DNA of 64,000 bases from positions 1 to 64,000 of the forward strand of contig NW_002476162.1 in assembly GCF_000189635.1 (NCBI RefSeq). Direction: 5' to 3'. The position numbers were made by a program, and so were the translations under genes. Below, piece by piece: positions 23,217 to 35,789 of this stretch; the first letter of the stretch is position 1, and each line of letters opens with the position of its first letter. The DNA is from Tetrahymena thermophila SB210. Taxonomy: Eukaryota; Ciliophora; Oligohymenophorea; Hymenostomatida; Tetrahymenidae. A model generated the notes under the pieces. The model ran no database searches, was not told where the DNA came from, and worked only from the letters and a program-made list of their open reading frames with translations.

Positions 23217-25432
23217 TCATGTTAAAGAAGAGTAAATTCTTTGATCTATCACACTTAAATTATTTTGATTTTTGCACTTATTAATAAATTGTTTCATAAA
23301 ATCTATTTACTTATCAACTGATAAAGAAATTGCAAACTATTCTTCAAAATAGTTCATTTTACTATCTACTTATTTTTTATTATTTAAATTAATTATTAAG
23401 ATAATCTTAAAATATAAAATGATATTACCTTTAATGTTTGTATTGTTTAAGTGTTTTATGAATTCTTTTGAACAACCAACTAATTTTAGGGCAGCTAATT
23501 GGTCTCTATTCAAAATAATCATTACAGCTTTCTTCAAAAATATTAATTCTTCAATAATTTTAGAAAAATCTATAATATTATCAACTTATTGTTCAATAAA
23601 TTAAATAGCTTATTTATCTAATCCTAAAGACTCTTAATAATTTTATTATTTATATAGCCTATTTAATAAAATAATTAAATTAATTTTATTAATCTATATA
23701 TAAAAATAATCAAGTTTTATTTCTTAATAGAATTAAAAGAAAGTTATCTAACAAAAATTGTATACCTAAATTAGAATATCTTATCCTAAGCAGTCTATAA
23801 TGCTGGTTCTTCTTGAAGTCCTTTAATATTTTCAAAAACTTTATTCTCATGCACATTCTTAACTTTTATGTTTTCTTCTGATTAACTTAATTACATGTTT
23901 TATTCATTTATTTCACTAATAATTGTAGTATTATTGCCTTTTTGAATAGATACCCGATTTTTTTATTCAAATTATGTTTATTATGAAATTTCTTTATTTA
24001 TTTTTGGTGATCTTTATTTATCATATCGGTTTGTTTAAGAGCTATTAAAATTTAACTTGAATGAATCTCTCTTCGACTTAATGGATGAACAGGGCAAGCT
24101 AATGATATTTTTTTTTGATTAATTAGTAAAATTTTATTAAATTTCTGTATTAAAATCTTCTTTAACTTCATCTTTTATGTTTTTATTTCTTTAGCTTAGA
24201 ATAATATTAGCCTCCTTTGTTTTTAATGTAGGAATAAAAACATATTTATTAATAGTTTGCTCTTCTAAGTCTTCTTATTTAAAATTTTGTTCTTCTTATT
24301 AATGACATTAACTGTCTTGATATTTTTTTAAATTCAGTAAATTATTTTCCTAACATAACACTTATGAATAATTATCTAAGAAAATATTTTTTAGAACAAG
24401 AACAAATAAATCTTGTTTTATTAGTCTCTGTGCAAAATATTTTCCTATGAATCCTAAGCACATTAAGAGAGTAAAAGTACTATTGCACTGGGCTAGAATT
24501 TAAGGAAGAGTTGGGTATTAAATAGTAGTATATTACTAAAACTCATCTAAATTTATATGAAATTGAGTAAAATAATTCAATCCTATAACTTTTTGAACTG
24601 TATATGTATCAAATATTTATGTATTTACAGTGTATGATATTGGCGAGTTAAATGTTTTTGATGTCTGTAAAATTGCTCCTTATTTTATAGTAGTAGATTA
24701 TTATTATAATTTGAGCTCAGATATTGCTATGTTTGTCGTTGAGCTTAATATAATTTAGCTTCTATAGCACGTTTCAATGCTTTTGGTTGTTGTATTAAAC
24801 TAAGATACTTAGATTTTTACTTTTAAATAGGTTGCAGGATTGTTGATATATTTATCTATTTGATCAGAGCTGGCACAGTTGTTGGGGATAAATGTTTTTC
24901 TACTATCAGTATCTTAGCATCTATAGAGTTAAACCATAACATAGGAATATATATTCTAGTTATTATCTAATGCGATGGTATAGTTTTAAGGTACATTTGA
25001 GAAATCTAAACAATCAAATCCAGCTAATTGAGGATTCTAACATTTAAAAGTTTTCAGCCACCAAACTTTTTGACCACTATTATCTTAGTAAACAAATTTA
25101 GCTAAAGCTACAACATATGTCATATTTTACTTTTCTTGAATTTCATCAACAGTGTTCAACCCATTTTAGCTTAATTAGTATGCAAAATAATCACTCTATA
25201 ATCCTACATTTATTTAACCATTAGAGATGAATGTTTGATTTTTAAATATAGGATCAATTTAATTAGTAAGAAACTGAATGAAGATTTCAATGAAATAGAG
25301 TGTGGTCATAACAATTATAGATATCGTCAAAAGCGCACCAACTAGAGTTCTTTTTCTAAGCCTTTATTTCTAAGAATTGAACTGAAAGGTTTAAGAAAAG
25401 ATGTCAAAATTTTTAATAAATGTGAGTACCAT
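23217..25432 (-). CDS. Two-transmembrane ciliate family protein, copy B
   Basis: Three exons (23766-25432, 23429-23658, 23217-23368) with the same intron positions and phases as copy A give 682 residues. Most of the sequence, including start, both membrane segments, ectodomain cysteines and the C-terminal helical module, is nearly identical to copy A at DNA level. Indels are in multiples of three and the reading frame is intact, so the duplication is recent and both copies are probably under selection for function. Differences cluster in the Glu/Lys/Ser-rich part of the tail. Short introns also diverge little from copy A. Confidence 0.85.
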
Positions 25433-26228
25433 AATTACTTTTTATTATTTATTTGGTTATTATTTGTTTTTATATTTATATTGATTTAATTATTTTAGAT
25501 AATAACTAAAGTGGTAGAAGTAAATTTAAATTAATTATCAATGAATGCAATTTAATTCTTTTAATTATGAATTAGTAATGATATCAATAATATTTTATAA
25601 AAATAAATAACTCTAATGAAGCATTTTATCAAGATAGTTTAAAATAACTGAAAAATTATTAAAGTTGATAATTTACTTGATTTATTACTTATCATTACTA
25701 TCATCTGATGATGAACATTATAAAATATCTATTAATTCTATCAACTAATGAAAAATATATATTTAATATTAGATTTTATGATTTTAAAACCATGTAAACA
25801 AACTCATTTAATATGAAATAAAATATTTTCATAAAATTGTAGAAAATAATATTAAAAAAATTAAAAATTGCCTATCCAAAAATAAAATAAAAAAAAAGTA
25901 GATTACACTTTTCTCCATATAAATAATAAAGTCATTAAAGTAATAATAACTTAAAAATAATAGAAATCAAATATATCCTCTTATCAAGCCATTAATTATA
26001 TTCCTTAAATATACAAATTTATAATTAAATACTTTTTGTTTCAGCTAAAAAATATAGTTATTTTGATTATAGAATGATAAAAATTCAATTTTTGTAAATA
26101 TACAATAAAAAAAGCAAAACCATTTTTATCTTTAAGTTATATATATATATATATATATATATACTGTAAATGCTCATTAATTAAGGCATTCCCTAAGTAT
26201 CTTTTTTGCCCTAAAAAAAGTGCCTTTT
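25433..26228. other. Intergenic with TA microsatellite
   Basis: AT-rich spacer upstream of copy B. A pure TA dinucleotide run of about 13 units lies at 26138-26163, just before the boundary of the large direct duplication. No gene seen. Confidence 0.65.
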
Positions 26229-28077
26229 TTTGGAAAAATTGAAGTATTCTTTTATGTTACAATAGGCATGTTTTTGAGGTTTTCTGGTGTTTAAAAAATT
26301 TGCAATTCATGCTTTGTTGATTAAATACAATCTTAATATTATAATCTTACATATGTTTTATTGAAAATGCTACTGAAATTTTTAATTCAGCTTTTTTTTT
26401 GATTAATTTATTTTTTTAATTCCATAAGATTAATTTTAAGACTGTAAAGAATATTTTTTAAAATAGTTTTTTTATTTTTCTCTTTATCTGTTTACTTTAA
26501 AATAGAGTACTTTAGTATTTACTAATAAATCTAGTACAAACAAACATTAATTCTTATTAATCTATTATTAATTGGGTATCTGAAAAATTCTTATTTATTT
26601 ATAAAAAAATAAAAGCAAATAATATCATAATTAGACTAAAAAATATAAAGGTAATGTTTTATTAGCTCTGAATACATTATTAAATTAAATTAATACAATA
26701 TATTATTGGTAAATTAAAAGCGATGTGATTAATAATTTCATATATCCTAATTATCATTTCTTTTATAAAAATAATAACCAAATAAATTGTTAGTTTATAG
26801 TTTATATATTACAATCAGCCAAACAACTTTTTTTTTTAAATGCAAAATCTATAAGAAAATAAAATATATGATAAATTTAACGTCTAAATATTAAACTCAT
26901 GTCAAGAAATTTCAGGAAGCTTAGAAGGTTTTGAATATTAATCAACTTATTAGAGTGAAAATGAATACAGTCGCTCAATTTAAAAGATATAATAATTGTA
27001 ATATTATGACTACGAAAATTTAAATAATAAACATTATGAAAATAATTCAATTATAAACTAGATTATTTTACAAATATCAAATATCCAAACGAATATATTT
27101 AAAACAACTTCTTTGTTTTTCTTTCAAAAATAAAAATTTTAATAATTCTTCTTCATTAACCTTTTTTTTGGAAAAATTGAGGTATTCTTTTATGTTACAA
27201 TAGGCATGTTTTTGAAGTTTTCTAGTGTTTAAAAAATTTTTGTAGCAATTCATGCTTTGTTGATTAAATAATTTTAAAAATAGTTCCTTTTAAAACTTAA
27301 AAATAGTTTTTTAATATTTTAATATTAAGGATATCAAGAGTCAATCATCAATCTTAATATTATAATCTTACATATGTTTTATTTAAAATGCTACTGAAAT
27401 TTTTAATTCTTAAGCGAGCTTTTTTTTGATTAATTTATTTTTTTAATTCCATAAGATTAATTTTAAGACTGTAAAGAATATTTTTTAAAATAGTTTTTTT
27501 ATTTTTCTCTTTATCTGTTTACTTTAAAATAGAGTACTTTAGTATTTATATATTAATAAATCTAGTACAAACAAATATTAATTTATTATTAATTGGGTAT
27601 CTGAAAAATTCTTATTTATTTATAAAAAAATAAAAGCAAATAATATCATAATTAGACTAAAAAATATAAAGGTAATGATTTATTAGCTCTGAACACATTA
27701 TTAAATTAAATTAATACAATATATTATTGGTAAATTAAAAGCGATGTGATTAATAATTTCATATATCCTAATTATCATTTCTTTTATAAAAATAATAACC
27801 AAATAAATTGTTAGTTTATAGTATATATATTACAATCAGCCAAACAACTTTTTTTTTAAAATGCAAAATCTATAAGAAAATAAAATATATGATAAATTTA
27901 ACGTCTAAATATTAAACTCATGTCAAGAAATTTCAGGAAGCTTAGAAGGTTTTGAATATTAATCAACTTATTAGAGTGAAAATGAATACAGTCGCTCAAT
28001 TTAAAAGATATAATAATTGTAATATTATGACTACGAAAATTTAAATAATAAACATTATGAAAATAATTCAATTATAA
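26229..28077 (+). repeat. Direct duplication (~0.85 kb) carrying a promoter and gene 5' end
   Basis: The segment from about 26229 to 27058 is repeated from about 27162 to 28077 with very high identity. Shared landmarks are GGAAAAATTGAAGTATTC (second copy GAGG), ATGTTACAATAGGCATG and the start of family-2 coding sequence. The second copy has about 80 extra bases near 27270-27350, and small indels distinguish the two. Each unit contains about 0.6 kb of upstream sequence plus the first ~215 coding bases of family 2. This would be a duplicated promoter with a gene start. Confidence 0.9.
26840..27113 (+). pseudogene. Family-2 gene fragment with internal deletion
   Basis: The ATG at 26840 opens a frame identical to the first ~72 codons of the intact family-2 gene at 27861. 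At about 27056 the sequence jumps directly to what is base ~28351 of the intact gene (motif GATTATTTTACAAATATC), skipping roughly 270 bases. The join is out of frame and the match ends about 50 bases later. No rest of the gene follows; the next duplicated unit begins instead. I regard it as a broken copy, although its promoter-like upstream sequence is preserved and it could still be transcribed. Confidence 0.85.
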
Positions 28078-29363
28078 ATGAAGACATTAATCTAATTTAA
28101 TTTCCTGAAGGCTTTAAATATGAAATATTCCAATTTAACCCTATTGCTTATGAAAACACTTCAGATTATTCTTTTAAAAAAATTATAAACGATTAGGAGA
28201 ACAAAACAGATTCGCAAAGAATAGTTATGAAGAGATAATCAAAAAGCAAAAAAATAAATTATGAAACACTTTTTGTAACTAAAGACACTCCATAAAAAAT
28301 TTTAAGCCTAAACAGGAAATTTTATCTGTTTTTAGATTAGATAATAGACCTAGATTATTTTACAAATATCAAATATCCAAACGAATATATTTAAAACAAC
28401 TTCTCTGTGTAATTAACAAAAGGTTTTAGACTTATAAATAAAGTTTTGCATAGAATCGATAATAAATTTATAGAAGTAGAAATAGAATATTTAACTAGAT
28501 AAACTCAAAGTATAGACTATATAATTCATATTTTGAAATCATTAGGCAATTAAGATTTAATAAAATATATTAACTATTTATCAGAATTTCAGTAGAATAT
28601 AAATATTTGTTAGAATTTAATCTAAAAATAATCTCTCGCATAAGATTTTATTCAGAATAGATTAGAAAGAGAAAAAGCAGCAAATGAGAAATTCAAAGAA
28701 ATTACATCAAATTTAAATCCTGCAAAATTGATATTTTACTAAAGATATTCAGTAAACTATGAAACTTATCAATATGAATCAACAGTCGCAGGATATTCAC
28801 CTGCTTTGTATGAGGTTTTAGATAATGGATCTTATTATTTTAAGAACTACCTATTAAAAAACGGCTATTTCGATCCTATGTCGCCTCTGTTTAGACTTGA
28901 AGAATTCTTTTATAGAGTTTGCTATTTTTCAAATAATTTACCTGAAGAGTCCGATGATGAGATAAATAAATAGGTCAACTTAGAATTAATTACTGTAGAT
29001 AATTATAGATTTCCGGTCACCATGAAGCTTACTCACAGATATCTTGAAAAAGATTTTGATATGCAAAATAATTTAGAATTCAAAATTAAAGACTTGCTGG
29101 CTGTGTATGAATTTTCATTCAAAGATTAATATGCTTATGAAAGTTTAATAAAGGAAAGATAAAACAATATAAAAAATTTATGTAAATCTGAAACAAGTTT
29201 AAGAGAGGATGTTGATTTGATTTAAAATGATTATCTACAAACTGAATTTTTTTAGAAATATTATCAAGATGAGATTTAAAATTTATTAAAAAGAGGAAAC
29301 AAATGGAATAAAATATGTGGTTTTCAAGAAATTCCTAAAAAAAAGTTAAAACAAGAAGTATGA
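27861..29363 (+). CDS. Family-2 protein, possible diverged PAS-like domain, copy 1
   Basis: A single-exon gene of 500 residues, intact with TGA at 29361. The N-terminal ~140 residues are Asn/Gln/Tyr/Glu-rich and probably disordered, with a basic patch (MKRQSKSKK). Residues 145-290 contain hydrophobic and helical segments ending in a Glu/Lys-rich helix. Residues about 311-420 (GYSPALYEVL..., a helical linker, then strands LELITVDNYRFPVTMKL and LLAVYEFSF) resemble the strand order and GYSPAF-type motif of PAS domains; this is suggestive only. No membrane segment, signal peptide or enzyme motif is present, so it is probably cytosolic or nuclear. It points towards family-1 copy C (convergent). 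The product is not recognised. Confidence 0.8.
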
Positions 29364-30100
29364 ATTGTTTAATACTGAATTCTTAGAAAATAAAATTTAT
29401 TTAAAAAATGCTTTACTTTTTTACTAAATTTCATGAAATATTCTAGTTTTACTCTTTATCTGAAGTTATTTAGTAAAAAGGTCTTGAACATAATAATTAA
29501 TTAAACATTTATTTAATAAAATGTCGTTTAAATAATTGACATTAAAATAGTTAAAAATCAGACAGAGTTAATTAATGAAAATATTAAAATAAATTATATA
29601 AAATAAAATATTTATAATTATTATTATTTTGGTATTATTTATATTAATTTATATAATATTTATTATATACGAATTAAGGCCATTTTTAAATTTTTGGAAT
29701 TATTTTTCGAGTCTCCTAAATTCGAACCATCTCTTAAATTAGAAGAATTATTATATTTAATCTTTTTATGAGTGTAATTTGGTAGATAACATTTTCTTTT
29801 AATGAAGGTAGTCTTTTTTCAAAATGATAAAATTATTAATTAAAAAATAATAAAATCTATTTTAATTAATAAAAATAGTTAATATTATAAAATTTTAAAA
29901 TATTGTAATATTTGAAATAATTTTTAAAATAGGAATTAAATTTATAACTTAATAAATTTTCATTTTAAAAGTTTTTATTCAAATTTTTTAAAAAATGAAT
30001 GGAAAATTGAAAAAAAGAAAAATAACATTGTATCAAATTTTATAAAATCTTAATTAATTTTATTTACTTAATTTGTATTTGTTTATAAATAAATTAATAA
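29364..30100. other. Intergenic, AT-rich
   Basis: Spacer between convergent family-2 copy 1 and the repeat unit behind family-1 copy C. Almost only A and T after 29570. No gene seen. Confidence 0.6.
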
Positions 30101-30532
30101 TTTGTTGAATTTACTGAAATATATTTTTTAAATCAAAGAAAATTTATTAAAAATAGATATAAAATATTAAAATAATTTAAAGTACTTAATGATATGCTTA
30201 TTTATTTATTTAAAAAATTGTATTAAATTTCAAAAAAAAGGATACATTTATAGATAATTATCATATAATAAAATATTTATAATTAATTTCATACTAATGA
30301 AGAATAAATTCTTTTATCAATTTTGTTGAATTTACTGAAAATATATATTTTTAAAAAAATGCTAAAACTATAATTAAAAGTTAAAAGAACTGTAAGTACT
30401 TAAATGTAAAATTATATGCTTATTTACTTTAAGAATTGTATTGAATTCAATAAAAAGAATACATATAAAAATAATTTTCATAAATAAAATTATTAACAAT
30501 TTCATAGTAATGAAGAATAAATTCTTTTATCA
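30101..30532. repeat. Tandem ~215-base repeat overlapping the 3' end of copy C
   Basis: Two diverged units, about 30101-30320 and 30322-30532, each begin with TTTGTTGAATTTACTGAAA or a close variant and end with AGAATAAATTCTTTTATCAA. The second unit contains the last ~31 coding bases and stop of family-1 copy C (30502-30532), so the gene's terminal codons have been duplicated into its 3' flank. Confidence 0.75.
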
Positions 30533-32690
30533 ATTATGCTTAGATTATTTTAAGTCTAACATTTGGTAATAAATTGCTTTATTACAGATAACTATTTTTC
30601 AATTGATAGAGAAATAGCAAATTATTCTTCAAAATAACTCATTTTATAATCTTTTATTTTATTAAATGGACTAAATATTTAAAAAAAAAAAAAATTATAT
30701 TTTACTGCTAAAATTTCTATTTGGAATTTCTTATTTTATGAATTCTTTAGAACACCCAACTAATTTTAAGACAGCTAATTAATCTTTATTCAAAATTATC
30801 ATAATTGCTTTCTTCAAAAGCGTTAAATCTTCAATAATTTTTGAAAAATCAATTAGATTATCAACTTATTGATCTATAAATTGAACATCTTATTTTCCTA
30901 GTCCTAATGAGTTTAAGTAATCTTCCTGTTTATTTAATCTTTTAAATAATTAAATATTTTAATAAATTATTCAAAAAGAAATGTTAAAGTAAACATATTT
31001 TATATCAAACTAATTACTTAAATTTGAATATTTTATCTTAGGCATTTTAAGAAGCAGTTTAGTCAAACAAAATTTAAATTCTTTCATCTATTTTTTTTTT
31101 ATCTTTGCTTCGAGCTTTTTTCTCTTAAATTTGAGCTTTTTTATCTTTTTTAGGATATATTTATTATTAGTTAAAATAATTAGCTTCAGTAAATAGTGTT
31201 ATATTTTTTTAAATAGGACTCTGTTGTATATCTTCAAACTATGCTTAAACTAAATCATAATCATTATTAACTTTTTAGGATTTTTCATCTGTTTGGCTAT
31301 TTAAGATTTAATTGATTGTAATAAGTGTTTTATTCTTAGATTCTATAGAAGATTTATTGTCATAGTTTTAGGAATTAAAATCGAATTATTAAATTTCTGA
31401 ATTAAAGTCCTCTTTAATTTCATCTTTCATTTTATCTTAGAGTTTGCTTATTTAGCTGAGAATACTTTCACATCTCTTTGTTTTGAAAGATGGAATAAAA
31501 ACAGATTAAGTAACTTCTCGCTCTTCTATATCTTCTTCTTTTTCATTATCTTTTACATCAAAATAGGATTTTTTTAAAAATTATTATTCATCTAGAAGTC
31601 TATTTTCATATCCTAATACCTGCGAATATGAATCTTAGAAAATATTTTTTAAAGCAAGAACAAATATATCTTATCTTACTAATCTCTGAGCAAAATACCT
31701 TCCTAAAATTCCTAAGCACATTAAGAGTGTTAGAGTACTATTGCATTAAGCTAAAATCTAAGGAAGATTTGGGTATTAAATAGAAGTATATTATTGAAAT
31801 TCATCTAAATTGATATGAAATTATGTAAAATAATTCAAACCTATAATTTTCTGAACTGTATAAGGGTCAAACATTTATGTATTTACTGTATACGATATTG
31901 GTGAGTTAAATGTTTCTGAAGTTTGTGTAATAGCTCCTTATTTTACAGTAGTAGATTATTATTATAATTTAAGCTCAGATATTGCTATGTTTGATGTTGG
32001 GACCAATAGAATTTAGCTCCTGTAGCATGTTTCAATTAACTTTGATGTAGTATTAAACTATGATACTTAGATTTATACCTTTAAATAAGTTGAAGGATTG
32101 TTTATGTATTTATTTATTTCATTTATGCTAGCGCAGTTATTAGGTACTGAAGTCTTTCTACCATCAGTATCTTAACATCTGTAGAGCATAACCATAACAT
32201 AAGAATATATATTTTAGCTATTATCTAATGCTAAAGTGTAGTTTGAAGGCACATTAGAGAAATCTAAACAATTATATCCAATTAATTTAGGATTTTAGCA
32301 TTAAATACTTTTTAAGTTCCAAGATTTTTTCCCACTATTATCTTAGTAAACAAACTAAGCTAAGGCAACAACATAAGTCTTATTTTCTTTCTTTTCTAGT
32401 TCATCAATTGGGTTTAGTCCACTTTGGCTTAATTAGTAAGCGAAATAATTGCTATTTAAACCTACATTTATTTGACCATTTGCAATGAAGGTTTGATTTT
32501 TAAATGTAGGGTCAATTTAATTAGTAAAAAATTCAATTAGTATTTCGATGAAATAGATTATGGTTAAGGTAATTATAGATATAGTTAAAAACGCTCCAAG
32601 AAGCGTTCTTTTTCTGAGCCTCTATTTTTACTAATTAAACTAAAAAGTTTATGAAAATATATCAAAACTTTTGATAAAAGACAGAAGCAT
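30502..32690 (-). CDS. Two-transmembrane ciliate family protein, copy C
   Basis: Three exons (31018-32690, 30706-30938, 30502-30650) at the same intron sites as copies A and B encode 684 residues with an open frame. The start is MLLSFIKSFDIF, followed by RLRKRTLLGAF into membrane segment 1. The Cys-bearing ectodomain, segment 2 and C-terminal helical module ending RIYSSLL are all present. It is clearly more diverged from A and B than they are from each other and shares its N-terminus type (MLLS) with copy D, so A/B and C/D are two duplication events. Lineage-specific family of unknown function. It is convergent with the family-2 gene at 27861. Confidence 0.85.
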
Positions 32691-33083
32691 TTTTAATTTT
32701 TAGATTGGTAAATTTCCTTTTTTTTGTTTATTAATTAATTATAAAAAATAATTCAAGTTTGTTTTTTCATCTATAATTTATACAGTAGAAAATTATATAA
32801 ATAATTATTTACTATCTAATAGATATTAAAATTTAAAAACTTTAAATTATAATCACAATTTAGATAAGCACTAAAGAGAGAAAAGCTGGTTATTAAAAAT
32901 AAGACAAATAAATGAAATATAATATGAAATGATAAATAAATCTTTAAAATAAACAAGCCAATCAATCAAAAATAAACAATACTTGTTTAAAAGAAAAATT
33001 TCAATCAATGATAAATGCTTGTATTGTATTCATTTATTATTCATAATATAATTTTATACTTTTTAAATGTTTGATAATTTACA
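32691..33083. other. Intergenic upstream of copy C
   Basis: AT-rich, probably the promoter region of copy C. No other feature visible before the satellite begins. Confidence 0.55.
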
Positions 33084-35000
33084 GTAGAAGATGAATTAAT
33101 TATGTTTAAAAGAAATAATTCTAAATCAAATCAAATCAATGTTTTAAAAAAACGAAATGTAAAATAAGGGGATGCAGTTTAAAGATTATTAAAATTTACA
33201 GCTTTTATATTTATAGCCACACATTTGCACATTTGATGAATAGACAAATTATAGGCTGGAATTATAAAATAACTTTTTAATTATTAATTAATCTTTTTAA
33301 CAAACCATTCAAATAACAACTATTAAAGGTTATTTACAAATAATAATAAATTAATACATTTACCATCCTACTTTCTTGCCTAACTATATACCTATCTATA
33401 ATAAAAATTTTACATACATGAAAGATAAATCAAATTTTATTAACGATTCATATAATATTTTGAATAAGTGAATTTATAGTAGAAGATGAATTAATTATGT
33501 TTAAAAGAAATAATTCTAAATGAAATCCATGTTTTTAAAAAAAAAAGCAAATGTAAAATAAGACGATGGAGTTGAAAGATTATTAAAATTTACAGTTTTT
33601 ATATTTATAGCCACATATTTACTAAATAGACAAATCATAGGCTGGCAATTAAAAATAAGAAAATTTAATAAAATTTAACTTTGATTATAAATAAATTTTT
33701 CATTATGAATTTATCTTTTTAACAAACCATTCAGATAACAACTGTTAAATGGAAAATTACAGATAACAATAAATGAATACATTTGCCTTCCTACTTACTT
33801 GTATCCCTATATATCTATCTATAATAAAAATTTTACAAACATGAAAGATAAATCTAATATTATTAATGATTAAAATAACATTTTGAATAAGTATATTTCG
33901 AGTAGAAGATGAATTAATTGTGTTCAAATGAAATAATTCTAAATGGAATTCATGCTTTTAAAAAAAGCAAATGGAAAATAAGAGGATTCAGTTGAAAAGG
34001 TTATTAAAATTTACAGCTTTTATATTTATAGTCACATATTTACTAAATAGACAAATCATAGGCTGGAAATTAAAAATAAGAAAATTTAATAAAATATAAC
34101 TTTGATTATAAATGATTTTTTAATTATGAATTAATCTTTTTAACAAACCATTCAGATAACAACTGTTAAATGGAAAATTATAAATAACAATAAATGAATA
34201 CATTTGCCTTCCTACTTACTTGTATCCCTATATACCTATCTATAATAAAAAATTTTCAAACATGAAAGATAAATCTAATATTATAAAGAATTAAAATAAC
34301 ATTACTAATAAGTAAATTAATTTTGAGTAGAAGATGAATTAATTATGTTTAAAAGAAATAATTCTAAATGAAATTCATGCTTTTAAAAAAACAAAATATA
34401 AAATAAGAGGATAGAGTTGAAAAATTATTAAAATTTACAGCTTTTATAATGGAAAATACAAATAACAATAAATGAATACATTTGCCATTCTACTTACTTG
34501 TATCCCTATATACCTATCTATAATAAAAATTTTACAAACATGAAAGATAAATCTAATACTATAAAGGATTAAAATAACATTTCTAATAAGTAAACTAATT
34601 TTGAGTAGAAGATGAATTAATTATGTTTAAAAGAAATAATTCTAAATGAAATTCATGCTTTTAAAAAAACGAAATATAAAATAAGAGGATGGAGTTGAAA
34701 GATTATTAAAATTTACAGCTTTTATATTTCTAACCACGCATTTGCTAAATAGGCAAATCATAGGCTGTTAATTAAAAATAAGAAAATTTAATAAAAAATA
34801 ACTTTTTAATTATTAATTAATCTTTTTAACAAACCATTCAGATAACAACTATTAAATGGAAAATTATAAATAGTAATAAATTAATACATTTACCATCCTA
34901 CTTACTTGCCTACTTATATACCTATCAATAATAAAAGTTGTACTATCATGAAAGATAAATAAAATATTTTTAAGGATTAAAATAACACTTTGAATAAATA
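33084..35000. repeat. Satellite of five ~0.4 kb units
   Basis: Units start with GTAGAAGATGAATTAATTATG or a variant at about 33084, 33479, 33902, 34327 and 34605, giving spacings of 395, 423, 425 and 278 bases plus a last unit of about 395. Each carries the same internal landmarks: TTACAGCTTTTATATTTATAG, then ATAGGCTGG, then ACAAACCATTCAGATAACAAC, then a CCTACTTACTTG/TATCCCTATATACC segment. The fourth unit has lost about 145 internal bases. Units differ by scattered substitutions. No ORF runs through a unit, so it may be non-coding satellite or repeated regulatory sequence. Confidence 0.9.
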
Positions 35001-35789
35001 ATTAATTTTTTTTATCTGTTTGACATATTAAAATTATTTTTAATATAGTTTAATAAGTATTTAATTATAAGATTCAAAACTATTTATATTTATTTGCTAT
35101 TTTAAAAATGTTTGATCACTGATAATGAGTGATCAAGCAAATAATTTTATTAATAAAAAAAATAAATTTACTTTTTAATTTAAAATAGAATTACAAATAG
35201 TAATAACAAAAATTAAAAATTATTTATTTAGATTTTAAATAACTAGTGCATGGATTCAAAAAAATTAAAAACTATGCTCAAAATATAAACAAAATTTGGA
35301 AGCATTTAAAAAAATAAATTAAATATAAATACTTTTCTAAGGTCATCTTTTTTATAATTTATAGTTAATATTTTAAAAAATTTATCATAATTCAGTAATA
35401 TTATTTTATAAGTAATACTATAATAATCTTTTTATTAAATCTGAATATAATAATAATTATCAATTTAAAAATTTATTAATGAATTTTATGTAAAGAAATT
35501 AAGAATGAATCTTAAAAATTTTTTTGTAATTAGTTATTTGAAAAATATTATTTCCTTTTATAACAAAAAAAATTAATTCAATGAATATAGAAAAAATATA
35601 TTTATTAATGGTCAATTACATCTTATTTAGTTATTAAATTAAAAATAAACTTACTAAATACTTATAAATAAATTAAAGAAAGCTATAAATTACAAATTAA
35701 TTATTTATTAAATCTTTTGTAAAAATATTAAAAGCAAATAATAATTGATTTTAATAGTTTAACATTATTTTTTTAATTTTATCTAAAAG
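35001..35789. other. Intergenic with short perfect hairpin
   Basis: AT-rich spacer before family-2 copy 2. A perfect 9-bp inverted repeat TTGATCACT / AGTGATCAA with a 7-base loop lies at 35112-35136; it is the only notable structure. Confidence 0.55.
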
